A DNA stretch of 64,000 nucleotides from Gordius sp. MW1 (lineage: Eukaryota > Nematomorpha > Gordioida > Gordea > Gordiidae). The translations under genes were made by a program, and so were the position numbers. The first letter of the stretch is position 1; every line of letters starts with the position of its first letter. Positions 1-12,004 of this stretch are shown here, in pieces. Below the pieces are notes generated by a model that searched no databases, had not been told where the DNA came from, and saw nothing but the letters and a program-made list of their open reading frames with translations. The stretch lies in assembly GCA_964036665.1 (NCBI GenBank), contig OZ038530.1, positions 10,690,501 through 10,754,500 on the forward strand, read 5' to 3'.

Positions 1-99
1 GGACTATCTATTCGAAATTCAAATTTGATCCGCGAAGAAAATTTAAATTTAAAATTATTAACACAAACTAGACGTGTAGTTTGATATTTAATTTAAAAA

Positions 100-290
100 A
101 TTTAATAAAAAGTAACTGTAACTTTAGTTAAAAGTTACTAGAATAATGTAACTAACTACAGTTACAGTTACCCTGAAGTAAAAGTAACAGATTACAGTTA
201 CTTTACTGAAGAAAAGGAACTAGTTCCAGGAACTAGTTACATGTAACTAGTTCCTGGAACTAGTTACTTAACAGCTCTGCGTTATTTTGT
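100..290. repeat. hAT-like end with TAACTAGTTAC repeats and a perfect 48-bp palindrome
   Basis: Repeated GTAACT and AGTTAC words fill this stretch. Positions 218-265 form a perfect 48-bp palindrome: the 24 bases 218-241 are the exact reverse complement of 242-265, centred on ACATGT. Clustered short subterminal words of this kind are known at hAT transposon ends. No terminal repeat or target duplication was found, so the family is inferred. Confidence 0.4.
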
Positions 291-1534
291 CTTAATAGAC
301 TTATCCTGATTACATGGACGGGGTGGGAAATAAAAGACGCTTATTTTCGTTTATATAAAAATTCAAGAGTATATTGGAGAATTTCTGAGCTAAGTCATCA
401 ACTCTTGACGCTATCTTAATAATGCCCTCATACTTAGCAAAATCAATAAATTAACATCTCCCCTCCCTCCCTCCTTATAAAATCCATAGTTTTCCACGCC
501 GGAGTAATATATCCTTGCCTAGAGGGATGGGTGGGGAGGGGGAGGGGGTTGCACAATATTTTGAATATCTTATATATCGCGTTTGAATCAATAGAATTAG
601 ATAGCTATTAATAACCTCTCTCCCTTCCCTCCCTGTAAAATCAATACGTCATTATTGTATTAGGGGGCGGGAGTGGAGGAGATAAATTTTTATGCTTTAA
701 GATCAGCCGCTGTGGAAAAAAATAATAATAATAATAACGCTTGTAATTTAAACTAGAGTCGAAAACTAACCCATTTTAACTTAATCCTACTTGAAACTAC
801 GCCAACTTTTTACTATATCCCGCTTTTAAAATTCTTATATAATCAATAAACGGTCTGATCTTTGGTTTATAGTTCGAGGTGGCTAATCGATTAAATAATT
901 AAGTAAAGTTGAGATATATAATGGGCAACATGTAGAGCAACAAGAAAAATGTTTAGCTGCAGATTTCGAAATGTCTGAAATTTCCAAAAGGTAAACATAA
1001 TAATTGTTTTTTGTTTTGAATTTACAGGTGTAGCTTTTAAGCGAAAATTAACTTTGATAGTTCATTCCACACTAAAGGAACAACCGTCAAGTTGTTAATG
1101 AAAATCCTGGAGGGAAACGTTGAACAAATATTTTGGCGTATCGTAAATTTTCAAAATTAATCAATTAGTTAAGGGATCAGACAATGCCATATAGAAACAG
1201 TAATGTAATTAGTATCAATTTTTCTCGTTATACAATCTATAAGTTTATATAAGAAAGTTCAACTCCATAATACCGATTAGTGGTATAAATGACGGGTGAA
1301 TTGTGATTGATTTCAGCGTTTTTAAAAAGGTTTAAAACAATAATTGTCACGAATTCTAATTAATAATATAAAATCAATTTTGACTAAAAAATCTAAGCTT
1401 TGATGCCAAAGTATATTCAGGGGTAATAATGCAGACGATAGTTTGCAAATATCGCCTTATTCGACCTTAGATTTAAGTAAAATGGTTAACAATCTTAATT
1501 TTTGTAAAAAACACTATCAAACGTTTATGAATAC
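291..1534. other. No gene seen; AT-rich with short C/G-rich tracts
   Basis: I see no coding signal here. The stretch has CCCTCC-rich tracts near 460 and 620, G-rich tracts near 530 and 665, and a short AAT run near 720. Confidence 0.5.
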
Positions 1535-1590
1535 TTAATTTTTTGCGAGGGTGTAGGCCTCATTTATTAGAATAATTTCTGAAAAGGCGT
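1535..1590. repeat. Fragment of the foldback element found whole at 30742-32277
   Basis: The words GAGGGTGTAGGCCTCA and TTATTAGAATAATTTCTGAAA match the subterminal part of the foldback element in the hAT composite (around 30800 and 32190). Only about 50 bases are preserved. Confidence 0.5.
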
Positions 1591-1599
1591 AGGCCCTTG

Positions 1600-2316
1600 T
1601 AGGAAAGGGCATAGGATAATTATCAATGTTAACCTAATATAACCAATTCAAAAACGAAAAAATAAAATTTCGATTCACATTTTGGCCAATGGTCATTTTT
1701 TTCCATCGGTCAGGAGCCAGCGGACGGCCAAAAAGTCATAATAGCAATGGTAGTCATCGCCTCACAACCTAGCTAGACGTTCTTCCTAAGTTTTAAGGGA
1801 GATAAATTGTCTGAAATTAAATATTAGCTATATTCTAACAAAGGTGTAACAAATTTGTTATAAAAATTCATAAATAATCTTTAAAGTCGTCCCCATTACA
1901 TTTTGCAGCCGATGGCACTAGAATTTATATGCAGCTCTACATATTGTTATTTATTTTTTTCGTTTTTTTTGGTAACTATGACAATTACCCTGTGCCCTCC
2001 CCTAGCAGAGCCTATGCCTCTACTGCTATGGGCCCCTGTGCCCCCCCCCCCCTACAAAAGCCTATGCCTCTATTAATGTGGGTTCGAATCCTGGAGAGGG
2101 CAAATTTTTTTAAATTAAATGGAATATTTGTATAAATAATTAACTAATCATTTTGCATTTAATACCTCCCTATAGGCATTCTCGCCCCTTCCCACCGTTC
2201 TCGCCCATAAATTGCATAGCAAATATGATACATTTATACGGAGTATAGATGAGTCGTCCCCCCTTCCCCTCCTCCCCTTCCCTTCTCCCCCTTCCCACGA
2301 GGGCCGAAGGCCCGAG
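1600..2316 (+). mobile_element. Helentron-like element, rearranged copy with intact 3' end
   Basis: A single minisatellite unit in reverse orientation lies at about 1670-1755. A SINE-like stretch with a tRNA B-box-like word (GGTTCGAATCC, near 2082) follows. The conserved 3' block runs 2150-2316: CCTATAGGCATTCTCGCCCC, the subterminal inverted repeat GCCCATAAATTGCATAGCAA, a CCCTTCCC tract, and the terminal hairpin GGGCC-GAA-GGCCC ending in GAG directly before T. The 5' end is missing. Confidence 0.6.
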
Positions 2317-2642
2317 TATTTATCTAACCTTCTCTCCCAAAGAAAACCTTTCAAGTTTAAATTTTTAATCGTCCTAATTTATTCTCTGAACATAATAAAA
2401 CATCTACTCAAAAAAAAATATATCATTAATTGCTCTGCAATGTTAAAGGCGTGTCCTAAATTTTCTTTTTTTGGCCCTATATTCACTTAATAATACTCTT
2501 TATACTAATAATATAATCCAAATTTTGCGTAATTAAAAATCGTGCGTTTAAGTCAGACCCGACTTGACGCATGATAAATATTTATTTTTCTCAAATATTA
2601 TGAACGCCTTGCTAAAAGATTGACATTTATTTTGCACGTCAG

Positions 2643-2843
2643 CTCATCAAAATCGCCTTCTCTTACTTCTACAAACAAACCAAGGGCAAAGAAGCCCCAC
2701 CCGAACTCGATGATATGACAGATTTTTACAACACACCTCCCGACAGTAAAAATGGAACCATCATGTTTTTGGCCCGAGCCTCTATTAATTGCCTCCTCAC
2801 CGACAAAATGAACCTAGAATCCGAAACGTGTTTAATGAATTAA
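2643..2843 (+). CDS. Terminal coding exon of an unrecognised host gene
   Basis: A splice-acceptor-like CAG at 2640-2642 is followed by an open phase-0 frame of 66 codons to a TAA at 2841-2843. It starts LIKIAFSYFYKQTKG, contains TPPDSKNGTIMFLARASIN and ends CLMN. The stretch is clearly richer in C and G than its surroundings, and its codon use looks like real coding DNA rather than chance. I do not recognise the family. No upstream exons could be identified in 1-2642, where transposon debris fills the presumed intron. It would be the 3'-most exon; the gene on the other side (SERHL-like, 3814-4811) is on the - strand, so the two 3' ends face each other. It could also be a fragment of a broken gene. 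Confidence 0.5.
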   Translation, partial: LIKIAFSYFYKQTKGKEAPPELDDMTDFYNTPPDSKNGTIMFLARASINCLLTDKMNLESETCLMN

Positions 2844-3813
2844 TTCCTAATTTGCTATCGACATTTTATTCACAAACGCATACATTTGTATTTAAATCAT
2901 GTTCGTACGAATAATGGTCCTGCCAACTAAGCCCCTCGGTGGTGCAATACACAAATAATCCCATTTTAGGCTGAATTATACGTTTTATGCAATTGTTAAA
3001 CTATTTATTTGCGATGTTAAGGAAAAATTATTACAAATGACTGTTGATTTATTTATACGCTTAAAGTATTTGCCATTTGCCAGGTATTTATAATAATAAA
3101 GTTATCACCCAATATTGCATTGATATTTATATAATAACTGTAAAAAGATATGGGTTATTTGACTTAATACTTAATTTGGAATTAATGTACATGTTTGGAA
3201 GAAATATTAGATTTTTAAAATTATGCTCTTGGTGAAGATCATCAATTATGCCTTAGTTAACACTAATCGAATTATGCATTGAAATATATCAGCAACCGGG
3301 TAAAAATCTAGGGTGCCTGACCAATTACCATTGTGATCTTTACAAACTGCACTGAGAGCAATAAACCTTATATTATAATTTAAAACTCTTAAGCCTATGG
3401 AGCCTAAACTTTTTTAGTTTCCATACTGTCCCTACCCCCTCCCTTCCGAATTTTATTCGTTGCAGATCGCCTATAAACGACTATCTTACTATTTACTTCA
3501 GCTAATGAATAATATCAACAATTAATGATTTTTGTATTAATTGTGTTTGAAACATATTCTTTATAAAAATGCTAAACGAATACAAAGTTTACGAATTAAT
3601 AGTTTTATAACAAAAAAATCGATGAGTCCTAACTATTAGGAAGCTAGTACGGGGACAAGTGGCAAGAGTGTATAAATAAGACGTGAGTATTTGACGATAT
3701 TACAAAACGAGTGACTAGTGTAATTATTAAGTCGTCATCACAATTTACTAACCATGCCACGATATAAAAGACTCTAAAAAATTTGACTAGAACCCGGAGT
3801 GCTAAAAAGGGAA
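2844..3813. other. Intergenic stretch between two convergent 3' ends; nothing else seen
   Basis: AT-rich sequence without coding signal. Candidate AATAAA polyadenylation words for the + strand exon occur near 3096 and 3360, but none is demonstrated. Confidence 0.4.
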
Positions 3814-4811
3814 TTAGGTTGAAGTGTTCTTTTTCAAAAATTCGATAACGTCTGGTGCGATAAGTTTGGGAGCATTCATGTGTAAATGATGCGTGCCCGG
3901 GTACTCCTTGTAAGCGAACCGAGGACCGAGGATTTGTTGAAACAGTTCTTGGTAAGCCTGAAATCGTTCTTCCTTTATAATGAACCCCCTGATATTGCTA
4001 TCGGTGCCTATTATTACGAGAAGCGGGCAGTTAATTTTTTTCACAACAACGTCAACTGCTCGTCAGAATAGTAGAGGGGCGCTTTGTAATGCAACCTCAG
4101 GTCTCGATTCATTACATAAAGCTGTTCAGCCCCCTCCTCGCCTTTGCCCTCTGCCTCTAACGGTCTCATACCGCGCTCAAGCATGAGCGCCGCCGTTTGG
4201 GCGTTGAGAGACTTAAATTCTAGCAAGCGCTCCATGGCGCTGCTCATGGTGTACGGTTTTAGGCCGACGGCGGGGTTCTCCTCGTACTTGAGGTACGTTC
4301 TTAAGCTTTGATCCAGCACTTGCACGCAATCGTTGGGATTCAGGGTAAAGGGGGCCATGATATCTAAACTGATAACTCCCTCGACGACCTTAGGGTAGGC
4401 GGACGCGTAGAGTAAAGCTATCCCCGCTCCCATGCTATGACCTAGGAGAGTGACCCGATCCCATCGCATCCAAGCTAGCACGCGATGCACGTGAAATAGG
4501 TAGTCGGTGAAGTAGTAAACGAGACCGAGAGGCAAGTGGGATGATAAGCCGTGTCCCGGAAGATCGAGAGCTAAGAAAGTGACGTCGGGCGGGAGTAAGG
4601 GTATCAATGGGTCGAACGAATTCGCGTTATCTAACCAACCGTGTAAGCAAAGCACACGTTTCGCGCCCGGATGATTTGATGGTGGAGGTGGCAATGGTGT
4701 GTGATTATTATCGTTAGCTGCTAAGTCGACGCCGTTGGGTACATCTTTGGCATTCCATAACTTGCCGGCAATATGGCCGCCCCAAGGGATTGGTATACGA
4801 ATTTCTCGCGG
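3814..4811 (-). CDS. SERHL: Serine hydrolase-like protein (SERHL/kraken family), 3' exon with one frame break
   Basis: This encodes an alpha/beta hydrolase of the SERHL/kraken family, predicted esterases of peroxisome or cytosol whose natural substrate is unclear. Seen in order on the - strand: an acceptor TATTTATCTAG at 4812-4822; IRIPIPWGGHIAGKLW; the oxyanion-loop motif LCLHGWLDNANSFD; LALDLPGHGLSS; the nucleophile elbow LLGHSMGAG; VISLDIMAPF; and, in a second frame, INCPLLVIIGTDSN and the catalytic-histidine motif GTHHLHMNAP, ending FLKKNTST and stop. The exon is open from 4811 to about 4041, where the frame shifts by one base beside a run of seven A. Apart from this both parts match the family end to end, so an assembly error or a recent mutation are both possible. 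The N-terminal exon(s) upstream of 4811 were not found; the region holds a MITE end and a Helitron. Confidence 0.85.
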
Positions 4812-4999
4812 CTAGATAAATACAGTAGACAAAAATGATCTCTTGTTAAATAATTTGATAAAATGCACTTTATTTAACCTTTATTTTTTCATTACGGTTT
4901 AAGTTATTAAGACATCAGAATATCTTTCAGTTGTTGTATCATAATATAAAAGGCTGGACACATATAGGAGTCACGTTGCAATAACCTTATATCTTTTGA

Positions 5000-5240
5000 C
5001 ATGGGCGTAGCCAGGTTTTGGAGGGGGGCAAAACGTTTTAAAGTTCAATCAAGGGTGGGGGAGAACAAAACGTATTTTTTTTAATTTTTAAGGGTTTTTT
5101 GCATTTAAAATTTTTTCGGCTATGCACATGTTTGGTGTACATTATATGTGATTATTTTGTATTTTATTATTTTTGAGCATGTTTTAATTAAATTACTTTG
5201 TCCCATAGAAATTTTGTGGATATAACGTGAAGAGGGGAGT
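5000..5240. mobile_element. hAT MITE end with poly-G tract
   Basis: It starts CATGGGCGTAGCCAGG followed by GGAGGGGGGC, as in the MITEs at 51828-52000 and 53341. The other end is not clear. It lies upstream of the SERHL exon, perhaps inside an intron. Confidence 0.45.
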
Positions 5241-5303
5241 GTAGAGAATTTAAATGCAAAAATATTTAAGGAAAAGGTTCTTTAAAATTACAATTATATA
5301 TGA

Positions 5304-6248
5304 CTAGCTAACCCGGCAAACGTTATTTTGCCCCCCCCCTCGAAAACTACCGGACCGATTTGGCTCGAACAAATCTTAAAACATGCTCCGAAGTATGGGG
5401 AATAAAGTATGAAATTTTGAGCCAAATCGGTCCAGTAGTTTTCGAGGGTAACCCAAATAAGTTTATCCAATAATATAATTTACACGGAAAAGCATCTTTT
5501 ATCATATGGAATAAAAAGCATATATGTTATTTGGTAAAGAGTATGTTAAAAATTATTAACCCCTCAAAAACTACTGGACCGATTTGGCTTGAACAAATTT
5601 TAAAACATGCTCCGGAGTATAGGGAATAAAGTATGCAATTTTGAGCCAAATCGGACCAGTAGTTTTTGAGGGACGTCTTTATTAAGTGTCAAAACGTATA
5701 AACCAACGTATAAAACAAAAAAACGTGACCCCTCGAAAACTACTAGACCGATTTGGCTCGAACAAATCTTAAAACATGCTCCGAAGTATGGGAAATAAAG
5801 TATGAAATTTTGAGCCAAATCGGTCGAGTAGTTTTTGAGGGACGTCTTTATTAAGTGTAAAAACGTATAAACCAACGTATAAAACAAAAAAACGTGACCC
5901 CTCGAAAACTACTGGACCGATTTGGCTCGAACAAATCTTAAAACATGCTCCGAAGTATAGGGAATAAACGGTGAAATTTTGAGCCAAATCGGTCTAGTAG
6001 TTTTTGAGGGACGTCTTTATTAAGTGCCAAAATGTATAAAACAAAAGAACGTGACCCCTCAAAAACTACTGGACCGATTTGGCTCAAACAAATCTTAAAA
6101 CATGCTCCAGAGTATGGGGAATAAACTGTGAAATTTTGAGCCAAATCGGTCTGTTAGTTTTCCAAATTTGGTGGTGGCATAGATACAAACAAACACAATC
6201 AAACAAACACAAAAACATACATACATAGTTTCATTTTTATATATAAGA
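5304..6248 (-). mobile_element. Non-autonomous Helitron with an internal palindromic minisatellite
   Basis: Read on the - strand it begins TCTTATATATAAAAATGAAA (6248 downward), passes a TTTG/TATG-rich tract, and ends GTTTGCCGGGTTAGCTAG directly before T (5304). That is the canonical Helitron layout of 5' TC, 3' CTAG and an A|T target. The interior is about five tandem units, 156-224 bp apart. Each carries an inverted repeat, AAACTACTGGACCGATTTGG and its complement, separated by about 60 bases, so every unit could fold into a long hairpin. No protein is encoded. Relatives: 15786-17419, 28855-30510, 54975-55237 and 57945-58190. Confidence 0.75.
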
Positions 6249-8140
6249 TTACAAATAAAAAGATCAGATGTAACTGAGTATGCATTAATAAATATTTTTG
6301 TTGATATCATTATTTATCCTTCCCTTTAAGCATCCTATCCTATGCCACTGAATACATCTCACACTAAGGGCTGCACAATAGAAATAAGAAACTTACTTTT
6401 TTTAAAGACCTGTAGATCTTTAGAATTCATTTTTAAAACAAAGATTCAAACATTTCATAGGTGCAAGAACGTAATATGGCATGTAGTTTTTATCTAATAA
6501 TTTTTAGGGGTAATTTGAGAATATAAAATAAATTTACATAAAACATAATATTATTGGTTTATTTTAAATTTTGTTAGGCCCTTGTACAGATTAGTTTTAA
6601 TTATAATTGACCCAGCAATTAAGAACTATGTTATTGTGAGTGAATGTTAATATAATCATGAGATTTTAAGTAGTGTTAGAAATATTTAAAATGTCAAAAT
6701 ATAGTTTGGAAAAATTTATAGACCTTTGTGGTATGTCCAATCAATTATAATGTTAAGTTCTATAAGGTATAAGGGTGATTTAACTATTCATACACTTGAA
6801 GTTGAAGAATATTTTGTTTAAATCTTGCATGATTAAAAACTATTACAAGCTGATGGAATTTGGACTGCAGAGATTATGCTTGCATTCTGTATGAGATAAA
6901 ATAAAACTAAAATCTAGGTGGGAAGTGCTGTAGAGTTCTACACAGGCTGTTGTGGCCCAAACTGGCTTGAAGAAAAGCTAACACCATTTAATAAATATTC
7001 TTTCTCTTAAATAACCCAATTTGAATTAAAATTATAAAAAAAAACTTGTGCGAAATAGTTTTTTTCAACCCCAGCCCCTCCCTGTCTATCACTTTTTAGC
7101 TAAATTGTAGATTTTTTATATTAATTTAGGAGGATTCATCATAGTGCTTAAAATTCACTTAACATAAAAATTAACATACAAATATTTAAAGTAACTCTCA
7201 TTCAATTTAATCACATGTATGTCATATTTCATTTCTAGACAAACATTATATTTTAGTTAAAAATTATAAAAATTGATTTATAAAGGGTAGAATTAAAGGG
7301 GTTGAATTTGACCACATATTTAGCTCAATAAAAATTTAAATTAATTGAAAGATATTTGTTTAGCCATACTAATTTTTCATGAAAAACTTGTAGAGCTAGC
7401 CAAAAAATAATTCAAAGCAGTTATCTTTTTAAATAATAAAAAATGAACTCAAGCTTTCCATAGAAAAAACAATGGGTTTTGACAAGGGGTAAAAATATTT
7501 TATTATAAATAATATTTATATCTTATATGTCGATTACAAAAACATCGGTCAGAAAGTATAATATGCTTAATAATCCTATTTATAATCATATGCAATTTTA
7601 ACCAAAAGGCTAAACCTACTGAAATAGTAAATAAAAAATTTCAAGTTATATTCTAAATCGCAACGTTGTATAGAGGTTTAGCAATAAAAATTTAAATATA
7701 TTATACCTTTGATCCCATCTTTTTTAATAAAATAAAATTAAATAAGGAATACACTTTTTCTAAAGGTTGCAAACCTTGGACATACGCTCACAATTATATC
7801 TGTTTCCAACTAGTCAATTTTTACCTAGCTTTTAGAGTGTGCTCTATAATGAATTCCTATGTGATAATAAAATAGGGGAGAGTGTACTCCTTAAATTTGC
7901 ACTTACTTTCATTCACAGATTCGAAAGAACTACTTCCAATAATTATTTTTATTGTTCGGCAATACAGAATATTTTTTTTTTAAAAATTCCTGACGGGCAA
8001 CTATAACAAATATTTGGTTTTATAAATGAGTTAGTCCAACGCGTTTTTAACCCTATTGTCCCTTTTTTCCCTATGTGTTTCAAATGTTTTTATTTAAACA
8101 TATATGATTTTAGAAAAATGTTATATTCTATATTATTTTA
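6249..8140. other. No gene or recognisable repeat
   Basis: About 1.9 kb of AT-rich sequence without coding signal. It could be intron or intergenic DNA upstream of the SERHL-like gene. Confidence 0.4.
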
Positions 8141-8520
8141 CAGACCAGATTTGCCCGCCCGGCCATTCTGGTCTCTTCAACTGTCGTAAATTTTAATCGG
8201 ACGGGAAGAAGTCTCGGGCAATTTGGATTTTGTTTTTAAAATGTATTATATTGTTTTTGTGTATATTTTGCCACTTTTTAAATTGATTTCATAATGTTTG
8301 TTAATATTAATTCTCATTTGAAAAAAATCAAAAATTAAGATAAAATTTTTAAAAAAATTAATAGTGCTAACAATTTTAAAACACACCATTTTGGGCCGGG
8401 CAGCTGGGATTATTCGGGCATCGCCGGGCGGACACATAGAAGGGTTCGGGCGGGCAGATTAATTATAAAGTCGGGCCAGGCCGGGTTCGGACAGAAAAAT
8501 TCTAACAAATTTGACCTCTG
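8141..8520. mobile_element. Small MITE with GCCCGCCCGG subterminal repeats (hAT-like)
   Basis: The ends are CAGACCAGATTTGCCCG and, reversed, CAGAGGTCAAATTTGTTAG. Clusters of GCCCG/CGGGC words flank an AT-rich core. A related end lies at 12355. No target duplication is visible, so the borders are approximate. Confidence 0.45.
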
Positions 8521-8975
8521 ATCCCTATATCATATTTAACATTAAACAGCGGTTTCGAGACTGACCCAATACTTGTGTTATGTAGAAGCATAGACAAACT
8601 TATAATAATTTGTTTTCAATCAATGTAGGCCTGCTTATAGTTGCGCATTAGACTACCCCGAGTCAACATGTACCTTTCTTAAAATAGATTCAATTATCCA
8701 CTACACTCAACTATTTATCTCAATTTTTTTTATTCATTCGAAGCATGTATAAGTGTAAGAAGCTTGGTCGTCAATTTTCATTTTTATCTAAAAGTTATAA
8801 GTATATCATATAAAATAAAAACTCTTTTTGCTCTAGTAACAAGCTAAAGATGGGCTAAGATGGTTAACGCTCCTAGCAGAAAAATTATAACGCGACTTCA
8901 CCCAATGAATATATCGAAAAATTTGATAATAGCATTGATCAAATGTTTAAACTAAGTGGCTGACTTCTCGAATAG

Positions 8976-10962
8976 TTTTTTATTAGTGCTGTAAACATTG
9001 GTAAAAAAATCGAACGCGTTCGCGTTCAGCGTTCATGGACAAAAATCGAACGCGTTCACATTCACGTTCGTTAAAAAAAAAGGACGTTCAAAATTTTATG
9101 ATAAATTTTTTTAAAATTTAATTTTATATAAATAAATATCTTATATTTTTTAATACAATAAATAGCCATGATAAAAAATGATAGTTTATTTCGACAATAT
9201 TATTATAAATCAATATAATTTAATAGAGCAAATATAAAGATTATTTATAAAAAATTTTTTTATTGATTTTTAATAATAATTGTTTCTCAAAATTCTCGTC
9301 TGATAAGCAGGAACGCTTGGCAATTAATACAGCATTAGCTATACTAAAAACCCGCTCCACAGGGAGAGATGAGGGGATTGGAGTATTGTACTTTTGTACT
9401 TAATAAACAAATTTTTTAGAGGAGGAAATTTATTAAAAACATTTAATGTTTTGTCCCTCGCTTTAAAAAATTGCGACAAAATATCATCCTCCAATCCCCC
9501 CTCTACTTCTTCGTCAAAAAATGATATTTCGGAATTGACGGCTCTTTCGTTATCATTTCTAGGGGTTTCAATCCCTTTTTTCATTAACACTAAAAAATTA
9601 TTCTTTAAAGGTTCATTTTCTCGAAGTTTAATCCAAGGCCATTGAAGCTTGAACATTGGATGTATAATGGCCGAAAGAAGATATTGATCTTCATATATAT
9701 GTTGAAATCTTTAAAAAAAATATATGCAATTAATTTGATAGTAATAGGGTTATTACCTTTTATTAATCTCATTTTATACAGCGTCAATCAATAGTTGACC
9801 ATATTTTAGGCTAGTAATTTTTTTTAATTTCAAAATAACTATTGTTGGGGTCAAATAGCCCAAATGCATATTTTCCTCACTTTCTAAAATAGTGAGAGCG
9901 GTAGCAACAGGTTCCATGATCTGCTTTAACATTTAAAATTTATTATAATATTTATCCTAAAAAATTTTATTAGGACTTACAGTACAGTATTCTTCCAAAA
10001 ATATTTTATCATTGGTTGTAAGCCTTGCTAATCCTCCCATGTCGCATACTTTGTCAAATAAATGAGGTTTATCTTTTATTAATGAGTCTATTAATTTTAA
10101 GGAATTATATGAATTCCATCTTGTAACAACAGGTCTTATAAGCAACCTTGATAAATTTTTCTTTACATCATCAGCAAAGATGTCGACTGATTTCGCTTGT
10201 TCCATAAATTTTTGCATTTATCAAATGCACTTTTTAATATGTTTTTAAAAGACGGAATTTCTAGTGCTTTTTCAGCATCGACACTTGCCACTAGATTAAG
10301 ATTGTGGCATGCACAAGAGTGATGTTTTGGGAGGTAAATAAAATTTTCCTGCCTACTTTGATATTCAAATATTTCATTTAATGGAAATGACACAATTTCA
10401 TCTTCCTCATCTTCAGATACTTTCTCAAATAACCTATAATTTGTTTAAAAATATAAAATGATTTGGTAATGATTGAATTCGATCCTCCTTTATATGAAAC
10501 GATTGAAAAATATTTTTCATATTTTGGCCATGGCAATTTCAATTCATCTGATTCTGATGATTTTGAATATTCATCTGAAGATGACGACGATATAATATTA
10601 TGATTGTCCATATTAACCTATAAATTAAACTATAATTAATAATATCAAATTAATTATCTTTAATCTTATCTTCTTTTGCACTTTATGTTTATAGTATGTT
10701 GTTAAAAGTATTTCGGAATTGGTAATAGGAAACAGGAAAAACAGCTGATTAAAAAATATAAGACTTTTTTGTTAAAAATTCGGATTAACATTAATTTTTA
10801 AATAAAAAAAGGGTTTTTAAAATTGAACGAACGTTAAATTTGAACGCGTTCATCAAAAAAAGGAACGCGTTCACGTTCAAAGTTCACCAAAAAATAAAAG
10901 AACGCCGTTGATGAACGCGTTCACAAAATTTGAACGCGTTCGTTTACAGCACTATTTTTTAT
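8976..10962 (-). mobile_element. hAT transposon remnant B, full length, with 8-bp target duplication
   Basis: Element 8984-10954 starts TAGTGCTGTAAAC and ends with its inverted copy. It is flanked by identical TTTTTTAT at 8976-8983 and 10955-10962, the 8-bp duplication diagnostic of hAT. Both subterminal regions are filled with the palindromic word GAACGCGTTC. Transposase remains on the - strand run 10611 down to 9339: HHSCACHNLNLVASVDAEKA, then PVVTRWNSYNSLKLIDSL, then KFPPLKNLFIKYKSTI near the C-terminus. The pieces lie in different frames and the element is dead. At about 1.97 kb it is shorter than an autonomous hAT. Confidence 0.8.
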
Positions 10963-11030
10963 TAATGAATTAAAGATTATTTCGCTCTTAGGCGCTTATG
11001 CCGCAAGCTTGTTCATTGTTTGCTGATTAT

Positions 11031-11093
11031 ATTAATTGCTATGCAATTTATGGGTTCGCTTTTGGTGTCCGTCATCCATCCGGTCCCTCTGCA
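11031..11093 (+). mobile_element. 5' end fragment of the Helentron-like family
   Basis: AATTGCTATGCAATTTATGG followed by GTTCGCTTTTGGTGTCCGTC matches the 5' end of the element at 22333. Nothing further of the element follows. Confidence 0.5.
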
Positions 11094-11599
11094 ATTTTTC
11101 AATAATTGCCATATAAACTTAAACGGTCCTCTAATGACTGTGAACTTATGCTTCTGTAAGAAACTTTTTTTTACTTCGCAAATAGACTAGCTAATGACCG
11201 CTGGTTGGCTTTAATTTTTTGACCTCGTCCGAGCCCAATATCCATTATTTCAGTTAAAAACGTCCCGTGAGACCTCTCACGAAAAGCTCCATCGACCTTC
11301 TTCCCTGAACCTTGAAAATGATCGGTCTTGACGTTCCATTTTTCGTATCGCTCTCAAGCTTACCTTGACGACTACCTAATACGCCATCTAGATAAGAATA
11401 TATATAAATTGAACATTTATCTAAATTGCAAAGCTCCACGTGGCGCACGTGCCGACCCGGAGAAGTTAGGACTCTATCTTGTATATTTTCGTATCGTTCT
11501 TAGATAGGATCTTCGCCTCTGGCCACTTTTCCTTTCCTATATAATTACGCGCCCATACAATACTTTAAATAAAAATCATGCAAATTAAAATACATAATA
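11094..11599. other. No supported gene
   Basis: A - strand frame at 11254-11448 contains GRRSMELFVRGLTGRF and is slightly richer in GC than its surroundings, but I recognise no family or splice signals. Treated as unassigned. Confidence 0.3.
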
Positions 11600-11930
11600 A
11601 TTTACAGTCGAAATTGTATAGAGAATCGGATAAATATTATATTTATAATTGATAAATAACCGCGTTTTTTCAACACATTGCCTAACATTAACGCTAAATC
11701 AATTTATAAATGAGACAAATGCTTAAAATCGGCAGTGGTAAGATTGTGAAATTTTTCAATTGAAATTTTTTTAACTTACTTTGATAAGATAAAATTATTG
11801 AAGAGGCCAAACATTCTAGCAAATTAACTTTAGCCAATAATTACAAAGTGGACAATTTACCGTATATGCAAAAATGCAGCTAAATTGCAGACAACTGCTT
11901 CTAATATATCTCTCAATTGAAAAATACAAA
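11600..11930 (-). repeat. Dispersed repeat R (inverted copy at 20078-20400)
   Basis: Shared words include CAGACAACTGCTTCTAATA and TTATCCGATTCT-type strings, in reverse order relative to 20078-20400. It is non-coding in both places; the class is unknown. Confidence 0.5.
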
Positions 11931-12004
11931 GGAAAAGTAATCTTATTGATATAAATCAAAATTGTTGAATTTAGCACAAAAGCTAAAATCCGACAAGCTA
12001 TACT

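Noticed and set aside
5600-6310. Repeated ~70-codon frames with FGSKFHTLFPILRSMF
   Set aside because: They are translations of the Helitron minisatellite units, repeated because the DNA repeats.
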